Both the position numbers and the translations under genes were made by a program. A stretch of DNA of 64,000 bases from Ferrimonas futtsuensis DSM 18154 (GTDB lineage: Bacteria; Pseudomonadota; Gammaproteobacteria; Enterobacterales; Shewanellaceae): positions 1-64,000 of the forward strand of contig NZ_AUGL01000026.1 in assembly GCF_000422645.1 (NCBI RefSeq). Reading direction: 5' to 3'. Positions within the stretch are counted from its first letter, which is position 1. Each line of letters opens with the position of its first letter. Shown piece by piece: positions 20,371 to 30,022 of this stretch. The notes beneath the pieces are model-generated. The model did no database searches and was not told the origin of the DNA. It was given only the letters and a program-made list of their open reading frames with translations.

Positions 20371-20557
20371 AGGAAATTGCTCTACTTTTCACTGCCGAGG
20401 CGCCGCAAAGAGGCTGGGGTGAGAAATATCCCTCACTGCCCCTGTCGCCCGACAAAAAATGCTGCTAGAATTGCGCCCCATCTTAAACTAGTTGGCCCGA
20501 AGAATGCCAAAGTTAGGAGTTTCTCCGAACTTGGTGTCGCTAATTTGCGCGGCGTGA

Positions 20558-20586
20558 TTGACATTGCCCCATAAAAGCGGTATTTT
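20558..20586 (+). promoter_or_regulatory. rpsT sigma-70 promoter
   Basis: Consensus -35 TTGACA (20558-20563), 17-bp spacer, TATTTT -10 (20581-20586), giving a leader of about 40 nt before the TTG start. A second, weaker candidate with TAGAAT at 20466-20471 and a GCGCC discriminator lies upstream, recalling the two promoters of E. coli rpsT. Confidence 0.75.
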
Positions 20587-20633
20587 CCACGGCCTTTGAG
20601 AATACGACAGCACCGTCTTTTAGGAGTTTGACC

Positions 20634-20894
20634 TTGGCTAACATCAAGTCTGCTAAGAAGCGTGCAATTCAGTCTGAGAAGCGTCGCCAGCACAATGCTA
20701 GCCGCCGCTCCATGTTGCGCACCTATCTGAAGAAAACCGTAGCTGCTATCGCCTCTGGCGACAAAGCTGCTGCTACCGAAGCTTTCAACGCCGCCGCGCC
20801 GATCCTGGATCGCATGGCGACCAAAGGCCTGATTCACAAGAATAAGGCTGCCCGTCACAAGAGCCGTCTGAACGCTCAGATCAAAGCTCTGTAA
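20634..20894 (+). CDS. rpsT: 30S ribosomal protein S20
   Basis: 86 aa, basic, beginning (M)[17 protein letters not shown]. The start codon is TTG at 20634, placed 7 nt after AGGAG; an earlier in-frame TTG at 20628 is too close to the SD. E. coli rpsT also starts with UUG, which is part of S20 translational autocontrol, so the rare start is probably functional. Confidence 0.97.
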   Translation: MANIKSAKKRAIQSEKRRQHNASRRSMLRTYLKKTVAAIASGDKAAATEAFNAAAPILDRMATKGLIHKNKAARHKSRLNAQIKAL

Positions 20895-20913
20895 GCTTCT
20901 GGTTTCGTGACGA

Positions 20914-20944
20914 TAAAAAACCGGCCTAGGCCGGTTTTTTTTAT
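20914..20944 (+). terminator. rpsT terminator
   Basis: A6CCGGC / GCCGGT8-type hairpin: CCGGC-CTAG-GCCGG core with flanking A and T tracts, 20 bp after the rpsT stop. Confidence 0.9.
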
Positions 20945-21044
20945 GCCTGAAATTCGGTGTCCCGCCCTTTCGCTTCTTTGCCTGGCCCCATCCGAATCTG
21001 CTACATTGCCCGGCCATGGAAAAATCACAACCACAAGGATCCCC

Positions 21045-22442
21045 ATGCGTCTGCCCCTGACACTGCTCGCCAGCCTGCTGGCCGCCCACTCCACACTGGC
21101 CGCCCCCTTTACTCAAGAGGTCCTGGACCAGGGTCAACAGCTGCGCCAACACGCCACGGTCAGCAACCAGGCCTGGAATCTGCTGGAATCCCTGACTACG
21201 GAAGTTGGTCCACGGCTGCCAGGCACCGAAGCGGATCGCCGTGCCGTAGCCTGGGCCAAAGCCAAGCTGGAGACCATGGGATTCGACAAAGTCTACATCG
21301 AACCTGTGACCGTGCCCCACTGGCACCGAGGAGACGCCAAGGCCAGCATCACCGCCCCCTTCCCCCAACCCCTGGTGGTCAGTGCCCTGGGTAACACCAT
21401 AGGAACAACCGCAGAGGGCGTCGAAGCCCAGGTGGTGGCCTTTGACAGCCTCGAAGAGCTGAAGAGCGCCGACGCCGACCAGGTGACCGGGAAGATCGTC
21501 TTCATCAACCATAAGATGGAGCGATACAAGGATGGCCGCGGCTATGGCCCTGTGGTCAAGGCCCGGGGCAAAGGCGCCGTGGAAGCGGCCAAGAAGGGGG
21601 CCGTGGCCATGCTGCTGCGCTCCGTGGGCACAGACAGCCACCGCTTCGCCCATACGGGTATGATGCGCTATCAGGATGGCATCGCCCAGATCCCCGCCGC
21701 CGCCCTCTCCAATCCGGACGCGGATCAGCTGGCCCGCCTGCTGAAACGGGGCCAGCCCGTCAGCCTCAACCTGACCCTGGGCAGCGAAACCCGTACCGAG
21801 CAGACCAGCCACAATGTGATCGCCGAGATCACCGGCAGCACCCTGCCAAATGAAATTGTCCTGATCGGTGCTCATCTGGACTCCTGGGATGAGGGCACCG
21901 GCGCCCTGGATGACGGGGCTGGCGTCGCCATGGTCACCGCGGCTGCCAAGCACATCATCGAGCGCGATCTTAAGCCCAGGCGCACCATCCGGGTGGTGCT
22001 GTTTGCCGCAGAGGAGATCGGCCTGGTCGGCGCCAAAGCCTACAAACAGGCGCACCTGGATTCACTGGACAGCATCTATATTGCCGCCGAGGCGGACTTT
22101 GGCGCTGGCCCCATCTATCGCCTGGACTCCAGGGTCAATGACGCCGCCCTGCCGATGATGGAGGAGGTTGCCAAGCAGCTGGCCTCTCTCGGGGTAGAGA
22201 GGGGTCACAACCGCACCTGGGGCGGCCCGGATGTCTCCATCCTGCCGGACGAAGGGGTGCCGGTGGCGGGCCTGTCCATGGACGGCACCGACTATTTTGA
22301 CTTCCACCACACCATGGATGACACCCTGGATAAGGTGGATCCTGACGCCCTGCGCCAGAGCAGTGCCGTCTACACCCTCTACACCTGGCTGATGGCCAAC
22401 GCCGAACAGACGCTGCGCCCGATTCCTCTTCCAAAAGAGTGA
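21045..22442 (+). CDS. Secreted M28-family zinc aminopeptidase/carboxypeptidase
   Basis: 465 aa with a signal peptide (MRLPLTLLASLLAAHSTLAA), an inserted PA domain (about 120-240) and an M28 peptidase domain. Zinc ligands are visible: His and Asp in GAHLDSWDEGTGALDDGAG, Glu-Glu in FAAEEIGLVG, Asp in EADFG and a late His in FHHTMDD. It probably cleaves peptides outside the cytoplasm; the exact substrate is not predictable. ATG 21045 (AAGGA 7 nt upstream) is chosen over a long upstream extension that would run through the rpsT terminator. Confidence 0.9.
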   Translation: MRLPLTLLASLLAAHSTLAAPFTQEVLDQGQQLRQHATVSNQAWNLLESLTTEVGPRLPGTEADRRAVAWAKAKLETMGFDKVYIEPVTVPHWHRGDAKASITAPFPQPLVVSALGNTIGTTAEGVEAQVVAFDSLEELKSADADQVTGKIVFINHKMERYKDGRGYGPVVKARGKGAVEAAKKGAVAMLLRSVGTDSHRFAHTGMMRYQDGIAQIPAAALSNPDADQLARLLKRGQPVSLNLTLGSETRTEQTSHNVIAEITGSTLPNEIVLIGAHLDSWDEGTGALDDGAGVAMVTAAAKHIIERDLKPRRTIRVVLFAAEEIGLVGAKAYKQAHLDSLDSIYIAAEADFGAGPIYRLDSRVNDAALPMMEEVAKQLASLGVERGHNRTWGGPDVSILPDEGVPVAGLSMDGTDYFDFHHTMDDTLDKVDPDALRQSSAVYTLYTWLMANAEQTLRPIPLPKE

Positions 22443-22456
22443 CCCTGAAACACCCG

Positions 22457-22490
22457 CACAAAAAAGGAGGACCCGCGTCCTCCTTTTGTG
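22457..22490. terminator. Bidirectional terminator M28 peptidase/yaaA
   Basis: Stem AAAAGGAGGAC / GTCCTCCTTTT with a 4-nt loop between the convergent genes, flanked by A- and T-rich arms. Confidence 0.85.
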
Positions 22491-22503
22491 TCTCTGCCGG
22501 ACT

Positions 22504-23280
22504 CTACGCCGGCTCGTCCCGCAGGAACACCAGGGTCTTATCGTCGGAGTGCTCGGCGCTGTAGTAGTAACCGCCGTAGTTGAATTGCTCCAGCTGGGCC
22601 AGCTCGGTCACCTGCTCCTTGGCCATAAACCGAGCCATCATCCCCCGCGCCTTCTTGGCGTAGAAGCTGATGATCTTGTACTGGCCACTCTTAAAATCCT
22701 TGAATACCGGGGTCACTACCTTGGCGTTCAGCTCACGGATCTTCACCGACTTGAAGTACTCGTTGGACGCCAGGTTCACCAGAATCTGGGTCTGCTGCTC
22801 AGCCAGAGTCTGGTTGAGCCTGTCGGTGATCAGCTTGCCCCAGAATGCATACAGGTCCTTGCCCCTGGGATTGGCCAGCTTGGTGCCCATCTCCAGGCGA
22901 TAGGCCTGCATCAGGTCCAGGGGGCGCAGCAGACCGTAGAGGCCGGAGAGAATCCGCAGATGCTGCTGGGTGTACGCCAGCTCCTGCTCATTCAGACTGC
23001 CCGCGTCCAGGCCGGTGTAGACATCGCCATTGAAGGCAAACAACGCCTGCTTGGCATTGTCTGCGGTAAAGGGAGCGCTCCACGCCTGGAACCTGGCCAC
23101 ATTCAGCCCCGCCAGCTTATCGCTGAGCTTCATCAAAGAGGCCAGATCCGCCGGAGTCAGCTTACGGCACACCTCAATCAGCTCGGCGGCCTCATCCAGC
23201 ATCTGCGGCTGGGTGCTGACAGCAGTGGGGGCGGGGGTGTCGTAATCCAGATTCTTGGCGGGGGAAATAACGGCCAGCAT
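22504..23280 (-). CDS. yaaA: Peroxide stress protein YaaA (DUF328)
   Basis: 258 aa, identical in length to E. coli YaaA, which lowers free iron and limits Fenton damage under H2O2 and binds DNA. Starts [19 protein letters not shown] 23280 has GGAG 6 nt upstream and is preferred over ATG 23292. Characteristic segments [18 protein letters not shown] and [13 protein letters not shown] are present. Confidence 0.94.
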   Translation of the reverse strand: MLAVISPAKNLDYDTPAPTAVSTQPQMLDEAAELIEVCRKLTPADLASLMKLSDKLAGLNVARFQAWSAPFTADNAKQALFAFNGDVYTGLDAGSLNEQELAYTQQHLRILSGLYGLLRPLDLMQAYRLEMGTKLANPRGKDLYAFWGKLITDRLNQTLAEQQTQILVNLASNEYFKSVKIRELNAKVVTPVFKDFKSGQYKIISFYAKKARGMMARFMAKEQVTELAQLEQFNYGGYYYSAEHSDDKTLVFLRDEPA

Positions 23281-23333
23281 GGCAGGCTCCATCCTTATTC
23301 AACAGTAGTGCAGCCATGATAGCACCGGCGCCA

Positions 23334-23365
23334 AACAAAAAAACCACGCCGGATGGCGTGGTTTT
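23334..23365 (-). terminator. Terminator of the AGCS symporter gene
   Basis: Hairpin AAACCACGCC-GGAT-GGCGTGGTTT; seven A on the plus strand form the U tract for minus-strand transcripts, 18 bp past the symporter stop. Confidence 0.85.
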
Positions 23366-23382
23366 CGATAGGGGTAATCGGC

Positions 23383-24837
23383 TTACTTCTCCCAGACGCC
23401 CGGGGCCAGTTTGCCCTTGAGCTCGGGGAAACGTGCGGGATCGAAGCTGGGGGTCTTACCCGCATCCAGCTGCTGCACGTAGTCCTTGGCCAGTTTCACC
23501 GCCAGACCGGAGAGACCCAGGATCGCCACGATGTTCACCAGCGCCATCAGACCCATGGAGGCGTCGGCCAGGTCCCAGACCACAGCCACCTTAGCCAGAG
23601 AGCCGAACAGCACCATACCCAGTACGGCGATGCGGAACAGCATCAGCCCTTTGTGGGTGTTGCCGTTGAGGAACATGATGTTGTTCTCGGCGTAACTGTA
23701 GTTGGCGATGATGGAGCTGAAGCTGAAAAGGATGATGGCAAAAGCCACGAAGTAGCTTGCCCAGCCACCCAGTTCATTGGTCAGAGCCAGTTGCAGCAGG
23801 CCAATGCCCTGGGCATCACCCGGGTTGTCCAGCACGCCGGAGAGCAGGATGATGGCCGCCGAGGCGGTACAGATCACCAGGGTATCAACGAAGACACCGG
23901 TCATCTGGATGAAGCCCTGGGAAGCGGGGTGCTTGGGGTTAGGGTTGGCACTGGCCGCCACGCTGGCCGCCGAACCCATACCCGCTTCGTTCGAGAACAG
24001 CCCGCGCTTGGCACCGATGATCAGCGCACCCAGTGCACCGCCGGCAAACTGCTCCAGGCCAAAAGCACTCTCGATGATCAGCGCCAGAGCCGCAGGCACC
24101 TTGCCCAGGTTCATGAACACCACCACCAGGGCAACCGCCAGATAGACCACGGCCATAATCGGCACGATCACCTCGGAGGCGTGAGCCACCTTCTTCATAC
24201 CACCGACAATGATGAAGGCGGTCGCGGCGACCATCACCAGGCCCAGCATCAGCTTATCGAGGCCGAAGGCATCACCGATGGCACCGGCAATGGTGTTGGC
24301 CTGAACGGCGTTGAACACAAAGCCGAAGGAGATGATCAGGAAGATGGAGAACAGGATGCCCATCCAGCGTTGACCCAGGCCCTTCTCCATATAGAAGGCG
24401 GGGCCGCCACGGTAGAAGCCTTCATCGTCCTCAACCTTGAACAGCTGAGCCAGGGTGGCCTCAACGAACGCGGTGGACATGCCAAGCAGGGCAATGACCC
24501 ACATCCAGAAGATGGCGCCTGGACCACCACCGACGATGGCCACGGCAATACCCGCCATGTTGCCGGTACCCACACGGGCGGCCATGGAGGTACAGAACAC
24601 CTGGAAGGAGGAGATGCCGTGTTCGGTCTCACGACCATGCATCACAGAGCGGAAACCATGGCCCAGGCGGCGGAACTGGATGAAGCCCAGGCGTACGGTA
24701 AACAGGAGGCCTGCAAATACCAGCAGGTAGATCAGGATGTGATTCCACAGTAGACCGTTTACGGCGCCGGTTGCCGAAGCCAGAACGTCGTTCACGGCTT
24801 CCAGGGCAGTGGCCCCGGTGACTGCTGTCATATTCAT
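23383..24837 (-). CDS. AGCS-family alanine/glycine:cation symporter
   Basis: 484-aa inner-membrane sodium:amino acid carrier (AGCS/DagA/AlsT family), about 11 TM helices. The family signature GTGNMAGIAVAIVGGGPGA is intact, along with EATLAQLF and the FSNEAGMGSAA motif. It imports alanine, glycine or a related small amino acid; the substrate cannot be fixed from sequence. The start MNMTAVTG has a weak SD. A terminator-like hairpin stands just upstream of the start codon, suggesting transcription attenuation. Confidence 0.93.
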   Translation of the reverse strand: MNMTAVTGATALEAVNDVLASATGAVNGLLWNHILIYLLVFAGLLFTVRLGFIQFRRLGHGFRSVMHGRETEHGISSFQVFCTSMAARVGTGNMAGIAVAIVGGGPGAIFWMWVIALLGMSTAFVEATLAQLFKVEDDEGFYRGGPAFYMEKGLGQRWMGILFSIFLIISFGFVFNAVQANTIAGAIGDAFGLDKLMLGLVMVAATAFIIVGGMKKVAHASEVIVPIMAVVYLAVALVVVFMNLGKVPAALALIIESAFGLEQFAGGALGALIIGAKRGLFSNEAGMGSAASVAASANPNPKHPASQGFIQMTGVFVDTLVICTASAAIILLSGVLDNPGDAQGIGLLQLALTNELGGWASYFVAFAIILFSFSSIIANYSYAENNIMFLNGNTHKGLMLFRIAVLGMVLFGSLAKVAVVWDLADASMGLMALVNIVAILGLSGLAVKLAKDYVQQLDAGKTPSFDPARFPELKGKLAPGVWEK

Positions 24838-24859
24838 ATTGGAATTCTTCTTTGCTGAG

Positions 24860-24894
24860 TGAAAAAACCCGGTGTCATTCTGACCGGTTCACTA
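24860..24894 (-). promoter_or_regulatory. Attenuator-like hairpin in the AGCS symporter leader
   Basis: In minus-strand RNA an imperfect ACCGGTCA-GAA-TGACACCGG stem is followed by GTTTTTTC, only about 25-30 nt before the symporter ATG. The upstream leader (about 24900-25100) holds further pairings, such as CCCTAA (24908-24913) with TTAGGG (24951-24956). It looks like a riboswitch or attenuator expression platform, but I recognise no known aptamer class. Confidence 0.4.
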
Positions 24895-25522
24895 TTAATG
24901 GGACTGTCCCTAACCACAAAGTGCGGCCTTGCCTGGCCTTTCGCCCCGATTTAGGGTTGTAATTGAACAAAAGAGGGCAACTTTTAGGCACCTCTTTCGG
25001 GCGATGGGGGGGCACGTTAGCATAGGTTTTTCAGAACAGCGCGTGAGGCCGCTCACAACACAACACCCCGCTATCCTGGGCGCAACCAAAGCATTACCCA
25101 AAAAGCCACCCTCGGCAGCATTTTTTTAACCTGAAGCCAATATTTTACCCATAATCGTCGTGGCAAACCCCGGCCTGACGACTACCTTTTTCTATAGGCC
25201 GGAGATGTAGACCTGCGGCGACACTCGACTCTGATGACTTTTCACTCACCCATGGATGGAAATTGGCTCTGTTCCATGAAAAACCCGGTGAAAATTGACT
25301 TATATGGGTGAACCCAGGTGTCGCTTTGATCTAGACTCTCTGATTCTGCTCGAAAAAGTAGCCTGAAATCATTGAGAAACAAGCACCTTTTTCTATGCGG
25401 AGCCTGACTCTTGCCTCAGCTCACGGCTGGAGAGGGGGAAAGAGACCAAAGGGAATTCACTCCCAAAATGAGCGATTGGGTCCCTGAGGCTGGCGATTCA
25501 CTGTAATTTTATTACTTTATTG
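24895..25522. other. Long non-coding intergenic region
   Basis: About 630 bp between the symporter leader and the tal promoter with no convincing ORF, tRNA or repeat. It contains nested inverted repeats: GCGACAC (25218-25224) with GTGTCGC (25318-25324), ACCCAT with ATGGGT inside it, and ATGGAA (25256-25261) with TTCCAT (25272-25277), which could fold into a ~107-nt RNA structure. Confidence 0.5.
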
Positions 25523-25551
25523 TTGGCAAATAATACAAAATCGCATTTAAT
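25523..25551 (+). promoter_or_regulatory. Candidate tal promoter
   Basis: TTGGCA (25523-25528), 17-bp spacer, TTTAAT (25546-25551), 41 bp before the tal ATG, in locally A/T-rich sequence. Confidence 0.5.
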
Positions 25552-25592
25552 GGTGGGCTAATTGCCCAGAAAGTTGTAACGGAAGAACATCT

Positions 25593-26549
25593 ATGTCTAA
25601 TGCTCTAAACCAACTGAAAGCACTGACGACCATAGTAGCCGATACCGGTGATATCGAAGCGATCAAACGCTACCACCCGGAAGACGCCACCACCAACCCC
25701 TCTCTGATCCTGAAGGCCGCCCAGATCCCTGAGTACGCCCCCCTGATTGAGGAAGCGGTCGCCTGGGCCAAGGCGCAGAGCAGCGATCCTGCACAACAAC
25801 TGGAAGATGCCGCCGACAAACTGGCGGTCAACATCGGCCTGGAGATCCTCAAGATCGTTCCCGGACGCATCTCCACCGAAGTCGATGCCCGCCTCTCTTT
25901 CGACACCAAGGGCTCCATCGATAAAGCCCACAAGCTGATGCGCCTCTATAATGAAGCGGGAATCAGCAACGAACGCATCCTGATCAAGCTGGCCTCCACC
26001 TGGGAAGGCATTCAAGCCGCCCGCCACCTGGAGCAGGAAGGGATCAACTGCAACCTGACCCTGCTGTTCAGCTTCTCCCAGGCCCGCGCCTGTGCCGAAG
26101 CCGGCGCCTACCTGATCTCTCCCTTTGTTGGCCGGATTCTCGACTGGTATAAAGCCAGCACCGGCAAGGAGTACAGTGCCGCCGAGGATCCTGGCGTACT
26201 TTCCGTCAGCAGCATCTACGACTACTACAAGCGCCACGGCTATCAGACCGTGGTGATGGGTGCCAGCTTCCGCAACACCGGCGAGATTCTGGAACTGGCA
26301 GGCTGTGATCGCCTGACCATTGGCCCGGGCCTGCTGGAGCAACTGGAACAGAGCAATGTTCAGGTAGAGCGAAAGCTGAGCTTCAGCGGCGACGTGGAAT
26401 CCCGCCCGGCCCCCATCACCGAAGCCCAGTTCCGTTGGGAGATGAACCAGGATGCCATGGCCACAGACAAGCTGTCCGAAGGCATCCGAAACTTCGCCAT
26501 CGACCAGGACAAACTGGAAGCGATGCTCAGCGAGCAGCTGACCGGCTAA
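25593..26549 (+). CDS. tal: Transaldolase (TalB type)
   Basis: 318-aa class I aldolase of the non-oxidative pentose phosphate pathway, interconverting sedoheptulose-7-P + glyceraldehyde-3-P with erythrose-4-P + fructose-6-P. The Schiff-base Lys132 lies in [12 protein letters not shown], and DATTNPSL is at 31-38. Followed 55 bp later by pgi on the same strand, linking the pentose phosphate pathway to glycolysis. Confidence 0.98.
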   Translation: MSNALNQLKALTTIVADTGDIEAIKRYHPEDATTNPSLILKAAQIPEYAPLIEEAVAWAKAQSSDPAQQLEDAADKLAVNIGLEILKIVPGRISTEVDARLSFDTKGSIDKAHKLMRLYNEAGISNERILIKLASTWEGIQAARHLEQEGINCNLTLLFSFSQARACAEAGAYLISPFVGRILDWYKASTGKEYSAAEDPGVLSVSSIYDYYKRHGYQTVVMGASFRNTGEILELAGCDRLTIGPGLLEQLEQSNVQVERKLSFSGDVESRPAPITEAQFRWEMNQDAMATDKLSEGIRNFAIDQDKLEAMLSEQLTG

Positions 26550-26604
26550 CGCGATTTTCCGGGCTCCCCCTGTGGGGAGCCTGACTGTTTTATAAGGATC
26601 TGTC

Positions 26605-28248
26605 ATGAGCACCCTGACCTCCCTGCCTGCCTGGAAAGCCCTGGCGGAGCACGCCAAAGAGATTAAGGCCACCCACCTCAGAACCCTGTTTGCTGACGAC
26701 CCAGCCCGCTCCCAGCGGTATCTGGCGGGGGCCGCAGGCCTGCAACTGGATTTCTCCAAGAACCGCATCAATGATCTGACTCTCAAACTGCTGGCCCAGC
26801 TGGCCGAAGAGTCCGGCCTGAGTGCCAAGATCGACGCCATGTTCGGTGGCGACGCCATCAACCACACCGAGAATCGTGCCGTGCTGCATACCGCCCTGCG
26901 CAGCAACAGTGATACCCCGCTGATGGTGGACGGTGAGGACATTCGTCAGGAGATCGCCAGCACCCTGAGCAAGATGGAAGCCTTCGTCAAGGCGGTTCAC
27001 CAGGGTGAATGGCTCGGCTACACCGGCAAGAAATTTACCGACATTGTCAGCATCGGCATCGGTGGCTCCTTCCTGGGCCCCAAAATCATGGCCGAGGCGC
27101 TCAAGCCCTACTGGCATAAAGATCTCAATTGCCACTACGTGGCCAACGTCGACGGCACCGCCATCAGTGAAAAGCTGAAGAAGGTGGATCCCGAAACCAC
27201 CCTGTTTGTGATGTCCTCCAAGTCATTCACCACTCAGGAAACCCTGACCAATACTCTGACCGCCCGAGACTGGTTCCTGGCCAAAGGAGCGCCGGATAAA
27301 GCCATTGGTCAGCACTTCGTTGCCGTAACGTCCAATGTCCCTGCCGCAGTCCAGTTTGGCATCGACGAAGAGAACATCTTCCCCATGTGGGACTGGGTGG
27401 GTGGCCGCTACTCCATGTGGTCTGCCATCGGCCTGCCCATCGCCCTGCAGATTGGTTTCGACTCGTTCCGTCAGTTGCTCGGCGGTGCCGCACAGATGGA
27501 CCAGCACTTCCAGAGCGCGCCTCTGGAAAAGAACCTGCCGATGCTGATGGGGCTGCTGGCGGTGTGGTACACCAACTTCTTTGACTCCGCCAGCCATGTG
27601 ATTCTGACCTACGACCACTACCTGCGTGGTCTGCCCGCCTACGTCCAGCAGTTAGATATGGAGAGCAACGGCAAAGGGGTCAACGCAGACAACAGCGACG
27701 TGGACTACCACACAGGTCCGGTAATCTGGGGCGGCGAAGGCACCAATGGCCAGCACGCCTACCATCAGTTGCTGCATCAGGGCAGCGGCGTGATCCCCGC
27801 AGACTTTATCCTGCCGCTGAACAGCCACAACCCCCTGGGCCGTCATCACGCCATGCTGGCCGCCAACTGTTTTGGCCAGACCCAGGCGCTGATGGCCGGC
27901 AAAACCCTGGAGGAGGCCCGCCGTGAGCTGGAGCAGAAGGGGATGGACGCCGACGCCATCGACGCCCTGGCTCCCCACAAGGTGATGCCGGGCAACAAAC
28001 CCAGCAATACCCTGTTGATGAACAAACTGACCCCCGCCACCCTGGGCGCACTGGTTGCTCTCTATGAGCACCGCACCTTCGTCCAGGGAGCGATCTGGCA
28101 GATCAACTCCTTCGATCAGTGGGGGGTTGAGCTCGGTAAGGTGTTGGGCAATTCCATATTAGATGACCTGGAAAGCGATACACCAAAGCTGGATCAGGAT
28201 GCCTCCACGGCCAGGCTGATTACTATCTTCCATAAAGGAGAGATCTAG
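26605..28248 (+). CDS. pgi: Glucose-6-phosphate isomerase
   Basis: 547 aa, interconverting glucose-6-P and fructose-6-P in the cytoplasm. Family motifs: [30 protein letters not shown], and the C-terminal signature region ending [20 protein letters not shown] precedes the ATG. Probably co-transcribed with tal. Confidence 0.98.
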   Translation: MSTLTSLPAWKALAEHAKEIKATHLRTLFADDPARSQRYLAGAAGLQLDFSKNRINDLTLKLLAQLAEESGLSAKIDAMFGGDAINHTENRAVLHTALRSNSDTPLMVDGEDIRQEIASTLSKMEAFVKAVHQGEWLGYTGKKFTDIVSIGIGGSFLGPKIMAEALKPYWHKDLNCHYVANVDGTAISEKLKKVDPETTLFVMSSKSFTTQETLTNTLTARDWFLAKGAPDKAIGQHFVAVTSNVPAAVQFGIDEENIFPMWDWVGGRYSMWSAIGLPIALQIGFDSFRQLLGGAAQMDQHFQSAPLEKNLPMLMGLLAVWYTNFFDSASHVILTYDHYLRGLPAYVQQLDMESNGKGVNADNSDVDYHTGPVIWGGEGTNGQHAYHQLLHQGSGVIPADFILPLNSHNPLGRHHAMLAANCFGQTQALMAGKTLEEARRELEQKGMDADAIDALAPHKVMPGNKPSNTLLMNKLTPATLGALVALYEHRTFVQGAIWQINSFDQWGVELGKVLGNSILDDLESDTPKLDQDASTARLITIFHKGEI

Positions 28249-28265
28249 TCGAGTAATCCCCTTCG

Positions 28266-28338
28266 GCCTCAGTAACCTTTATGCAACATTTGAGTTGCAT
28301 ACTGAAATCCGGCTGTGATATACCGATATTACTGAGGC
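28266..28338 (+). repeat. Nested inverted repeats in the DUF3545 leader
   Basis: A perfect 10-bp inverted repeat GCCTCAGTAA (28266-28275) / TTACTGAGGC (28329-28338) encloses a 7-bp one, ATGCAAC (28281-28287) / GTTGCAT (28294-28300). No U tract follows, so it is not a simple terminator. It ends 19 bp before the DUF3545 start codon, close to its SD, so it could act on translation. Confidence 0.55.
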
Positions 28339-28357
28339 AAAGCTGAGGAGGGGACCT

Positions 28358-28543
28358 ATGGAAAGGTTGGATTACGGCTCACCATTAGGAAGCGTGGTCG
28401 AAAAGCCGACCCGTTCACGGAGCAGCAGCAAGAAGCGCAAGTGGCGGGAAATTGAAGCACTGAAAGAGCGTCATCGCTTGGAAAAAGAGCTGCAAGATAT
28501 CGATTTCAACTACGAGCCCGACTGGGACCTCATCGAAGCCTGA
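28358..28543 (+). CDS. DUF3545 small protein
   Basis: 61-aa highly charged protein with a basic central SRSSSKKRKWREIEALKERH segment and an acidic C-terminus (DIDFNYEPDWDLIEA), matching DUF3545, found in Shewanella and Vibrio relatives. Function unknown. Strong GGAGGGG SD. Followed by its own terminator and preceded by a structured leader. Confidence 0.85.
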   Translation: MERLDYGSPLGSVVEKPTRSRSSSKKRKWREIEALKERHRLEKELQDIDFNYEPDWDLIEA

Positions 28544-28549
28544 CAGAAT

Positions 28550-28580
28550 TAAAAAAGCCCCGCACTCGCGGGGCTTTTTG
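28550..28580. terminator. Bidirectional terminator DUF3545/hemerythrin
   Basis: AAAAAGCCCCGC-ACTC-GCGGGGCTTTTT hairpin between convergent genes. Confidence 0.92.
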
Positions 28581-28598
28581 TAGTGCAAGACTCGATGA

Positions 28599-29141
28599 TC
28601 AATCTTCGACGTCGGCCAGGTAGTTGCGCAGATCTTCAAACTCCTGTTCAGAGGCACTGCCAAACAGGGGGTCCTCGACCAGTTTGCTGGCCACCAGTCG
28701 GTCCACCTGCTTCCAGTCATCCTCATCAAAAGTCGCTTCCAACAGGGGCAGTACCTTGCCCTCTTCATACTTGAGATGGTTGATCTGCATCTGCACAAAG
28801 GCTTCCACATCGTGGATCAGCTTCTCTCTGGGCACCACGGCATCGTTGAGAATCATCCCCAGGGTGTCCAATAACTCCTCGGTAGAGACATGCAGAGACT
28901 GGTGCTCCTTTTCCAGCTGACTCACCTCCCCCTCTCGCCCAGTCTTGTCCAGATAGTGACGATAGAGGATATCCTCCATCGGGTGGTGGCTGTGGTCGGC
29001 GTACTGCATCAGGTAGTGCACCACATCCCGGATCAGGGTCAGGTTAACCTCCTGCCCCTCTCGCAGGCTCTTCGCCTTTCCGGAGAGAACCCGGAGCAAA
29101 GTCAGAATGTGTTTGTGGTCGGTATGAATCCTGGCCAGCAT
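28599..29141 (-). CDS. Hemerythrin HHE-domain protein
   Basis: 180-aa helical protein. The spaced His/Glu ligand set of a diiron hemerythrin fold is visible: H in ARIHTDHKH, HSHHPMEDILY, EKEHQSLH and NHLKYEEGKVLP. Such proteins sense or bind O2 or NO, or act in iron-centre repair; which applies here is unknown. Monocistronic, between a terminator and the ung gene. Confidence 0.85.
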   Translation of the reverse strand: MLARIHTDHKHILTLLRVLSGKAKSLREGQEVNLTLIRDVVHYLMQYADHSHHPMEDILYRHYLDKTGREGEVSQLEKEHQSLHVSTEELLDTLGMILNDAVVPREKLIHDVEAFVQMQINHLKYEEGKVLPLLEATFDEDDWKQVDRLVASKLVEDPLFGSASEQEFEDLRNYLADVED

Positions 29142-29238
29142 GGCATTCCCCTTAAAAACGTACGTCGTTTAATCATAGTTAAATTTAAGTTGCCACCAAA
29201 AAACATTTTCTGTTCAAGCCTCTAAGCTTTGACAGAGA

Positions 29239-29901
29239 TCAAGGGCGCCAATCGATCGGGGACTCCCCCCGCTGCTCCAGCCATTGATTTGCCATGGAGA
29301 AATGGCGGCACCCGAAGAAGCCACGATGGGCCGATAACGGGGACGGATGGGGTGCAGTCAGCACCAGATGGCGCCGGTCATCCAGCTTGGCCCCCTTCTT
29401 CTGAGCATGTGCGCCCCACAGCATGAACACCGCACCAGGATGGCGCTGATTCAGCTCATCCAAAAGCACATCGGTAAACCGCTCCCAGCCAAACCGCGCG
29501 TGGGAGTGGGCTTTGCCCCGCTCAACAGTCAGTACTGTATTGAGCAGCAGGACCCCTTGCTCGGCCCACGACTGCAGATAACCGTGGCCTGGAATCTCAA
29601 ACCCGGGGATATCCTGAGCCAGCTCCTTATAGATGTTCTTCAGAGAGGGCGGGGTTGCCACCCCCTGTGGCACAGAAAAACTCAGGCCGTGAGCCTGGCC
29701 CGGGCCGTGGTAGGGATCCTGCCCGAGGATCACCACCTTGACCTGTTCGAAAGGGGTCTGGAAGAGCGCGTTGAACACCTCTCCACTGGGGGGATAGACC
29801 TCGACACCACTTTGCCTGATGTCGGCGATGCGGTGAGCCATCTCCTGAAAATAGGGCTGCTCCCGCTGCCTATCCACAATGCCCTGCCAGCTAATATCCA
29901 C
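29239..29901 (-). CDS. ung: Uracil-DNA glycosylase
   Basis: Family 1 UDG that removes uracil from DNA. 220 aa starting at GTG 29901 (GGGAGA upstream). The catalytic water-activating Asp is in [17 protein letters not shown], and the leucine-loop [13 protein letters not shown] is intact. The frame is open upstream to 30123 but would run into the divergent nfo gene, so it is rejected. Divergently paired with the base-excision partner nfo. Confidence 0.95.
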   Translation of the reverse strand: MDISWQGIVDRQREQPYFQEMAHRIADIRQSGVEVYPPSGEVFNALFQTPFEQVKVVILGQDPYHGPGQAHGLSFSVPQGVATPPSLKNIYKELAQDIPGFEIPGHGYLQSWAEQGVLLLNTVLTVERGKAHSHARFGWERFTDVLLDELNQRHPGAVFMLWGAHAQKKGAKLDDRRHLVLTAPHPSPLSAHRGFFGCRHFSMANQWLEQRGESPIDWRP

Positions 29902-30022
29902 GGTTTCTCCCGACTCTGCTCGAAAAGAGGCACAGCATAAACAACCCAATGATTCAGAGCAATTGATCCCAGCGCCCGGACTCCCTAGGATCCCCCTGTT
30001 ACAGAAATCAGGAAATGCACAG

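Noticed and set aside
20433-22055. 540-aa open frame antisense to rpsT and the M28 peptidase
   Set aside because: Would cross the rpsT gene, its promoter and its terminator; no domain seen.
24838-25592. Glycine riboswitch, lysine riboswitch or tRNA in the long gap
   Set aside because: The conserved core sequences of those aptamers and a tRNA cloverleaf with a 3' CCA arm could not be found on either strand.
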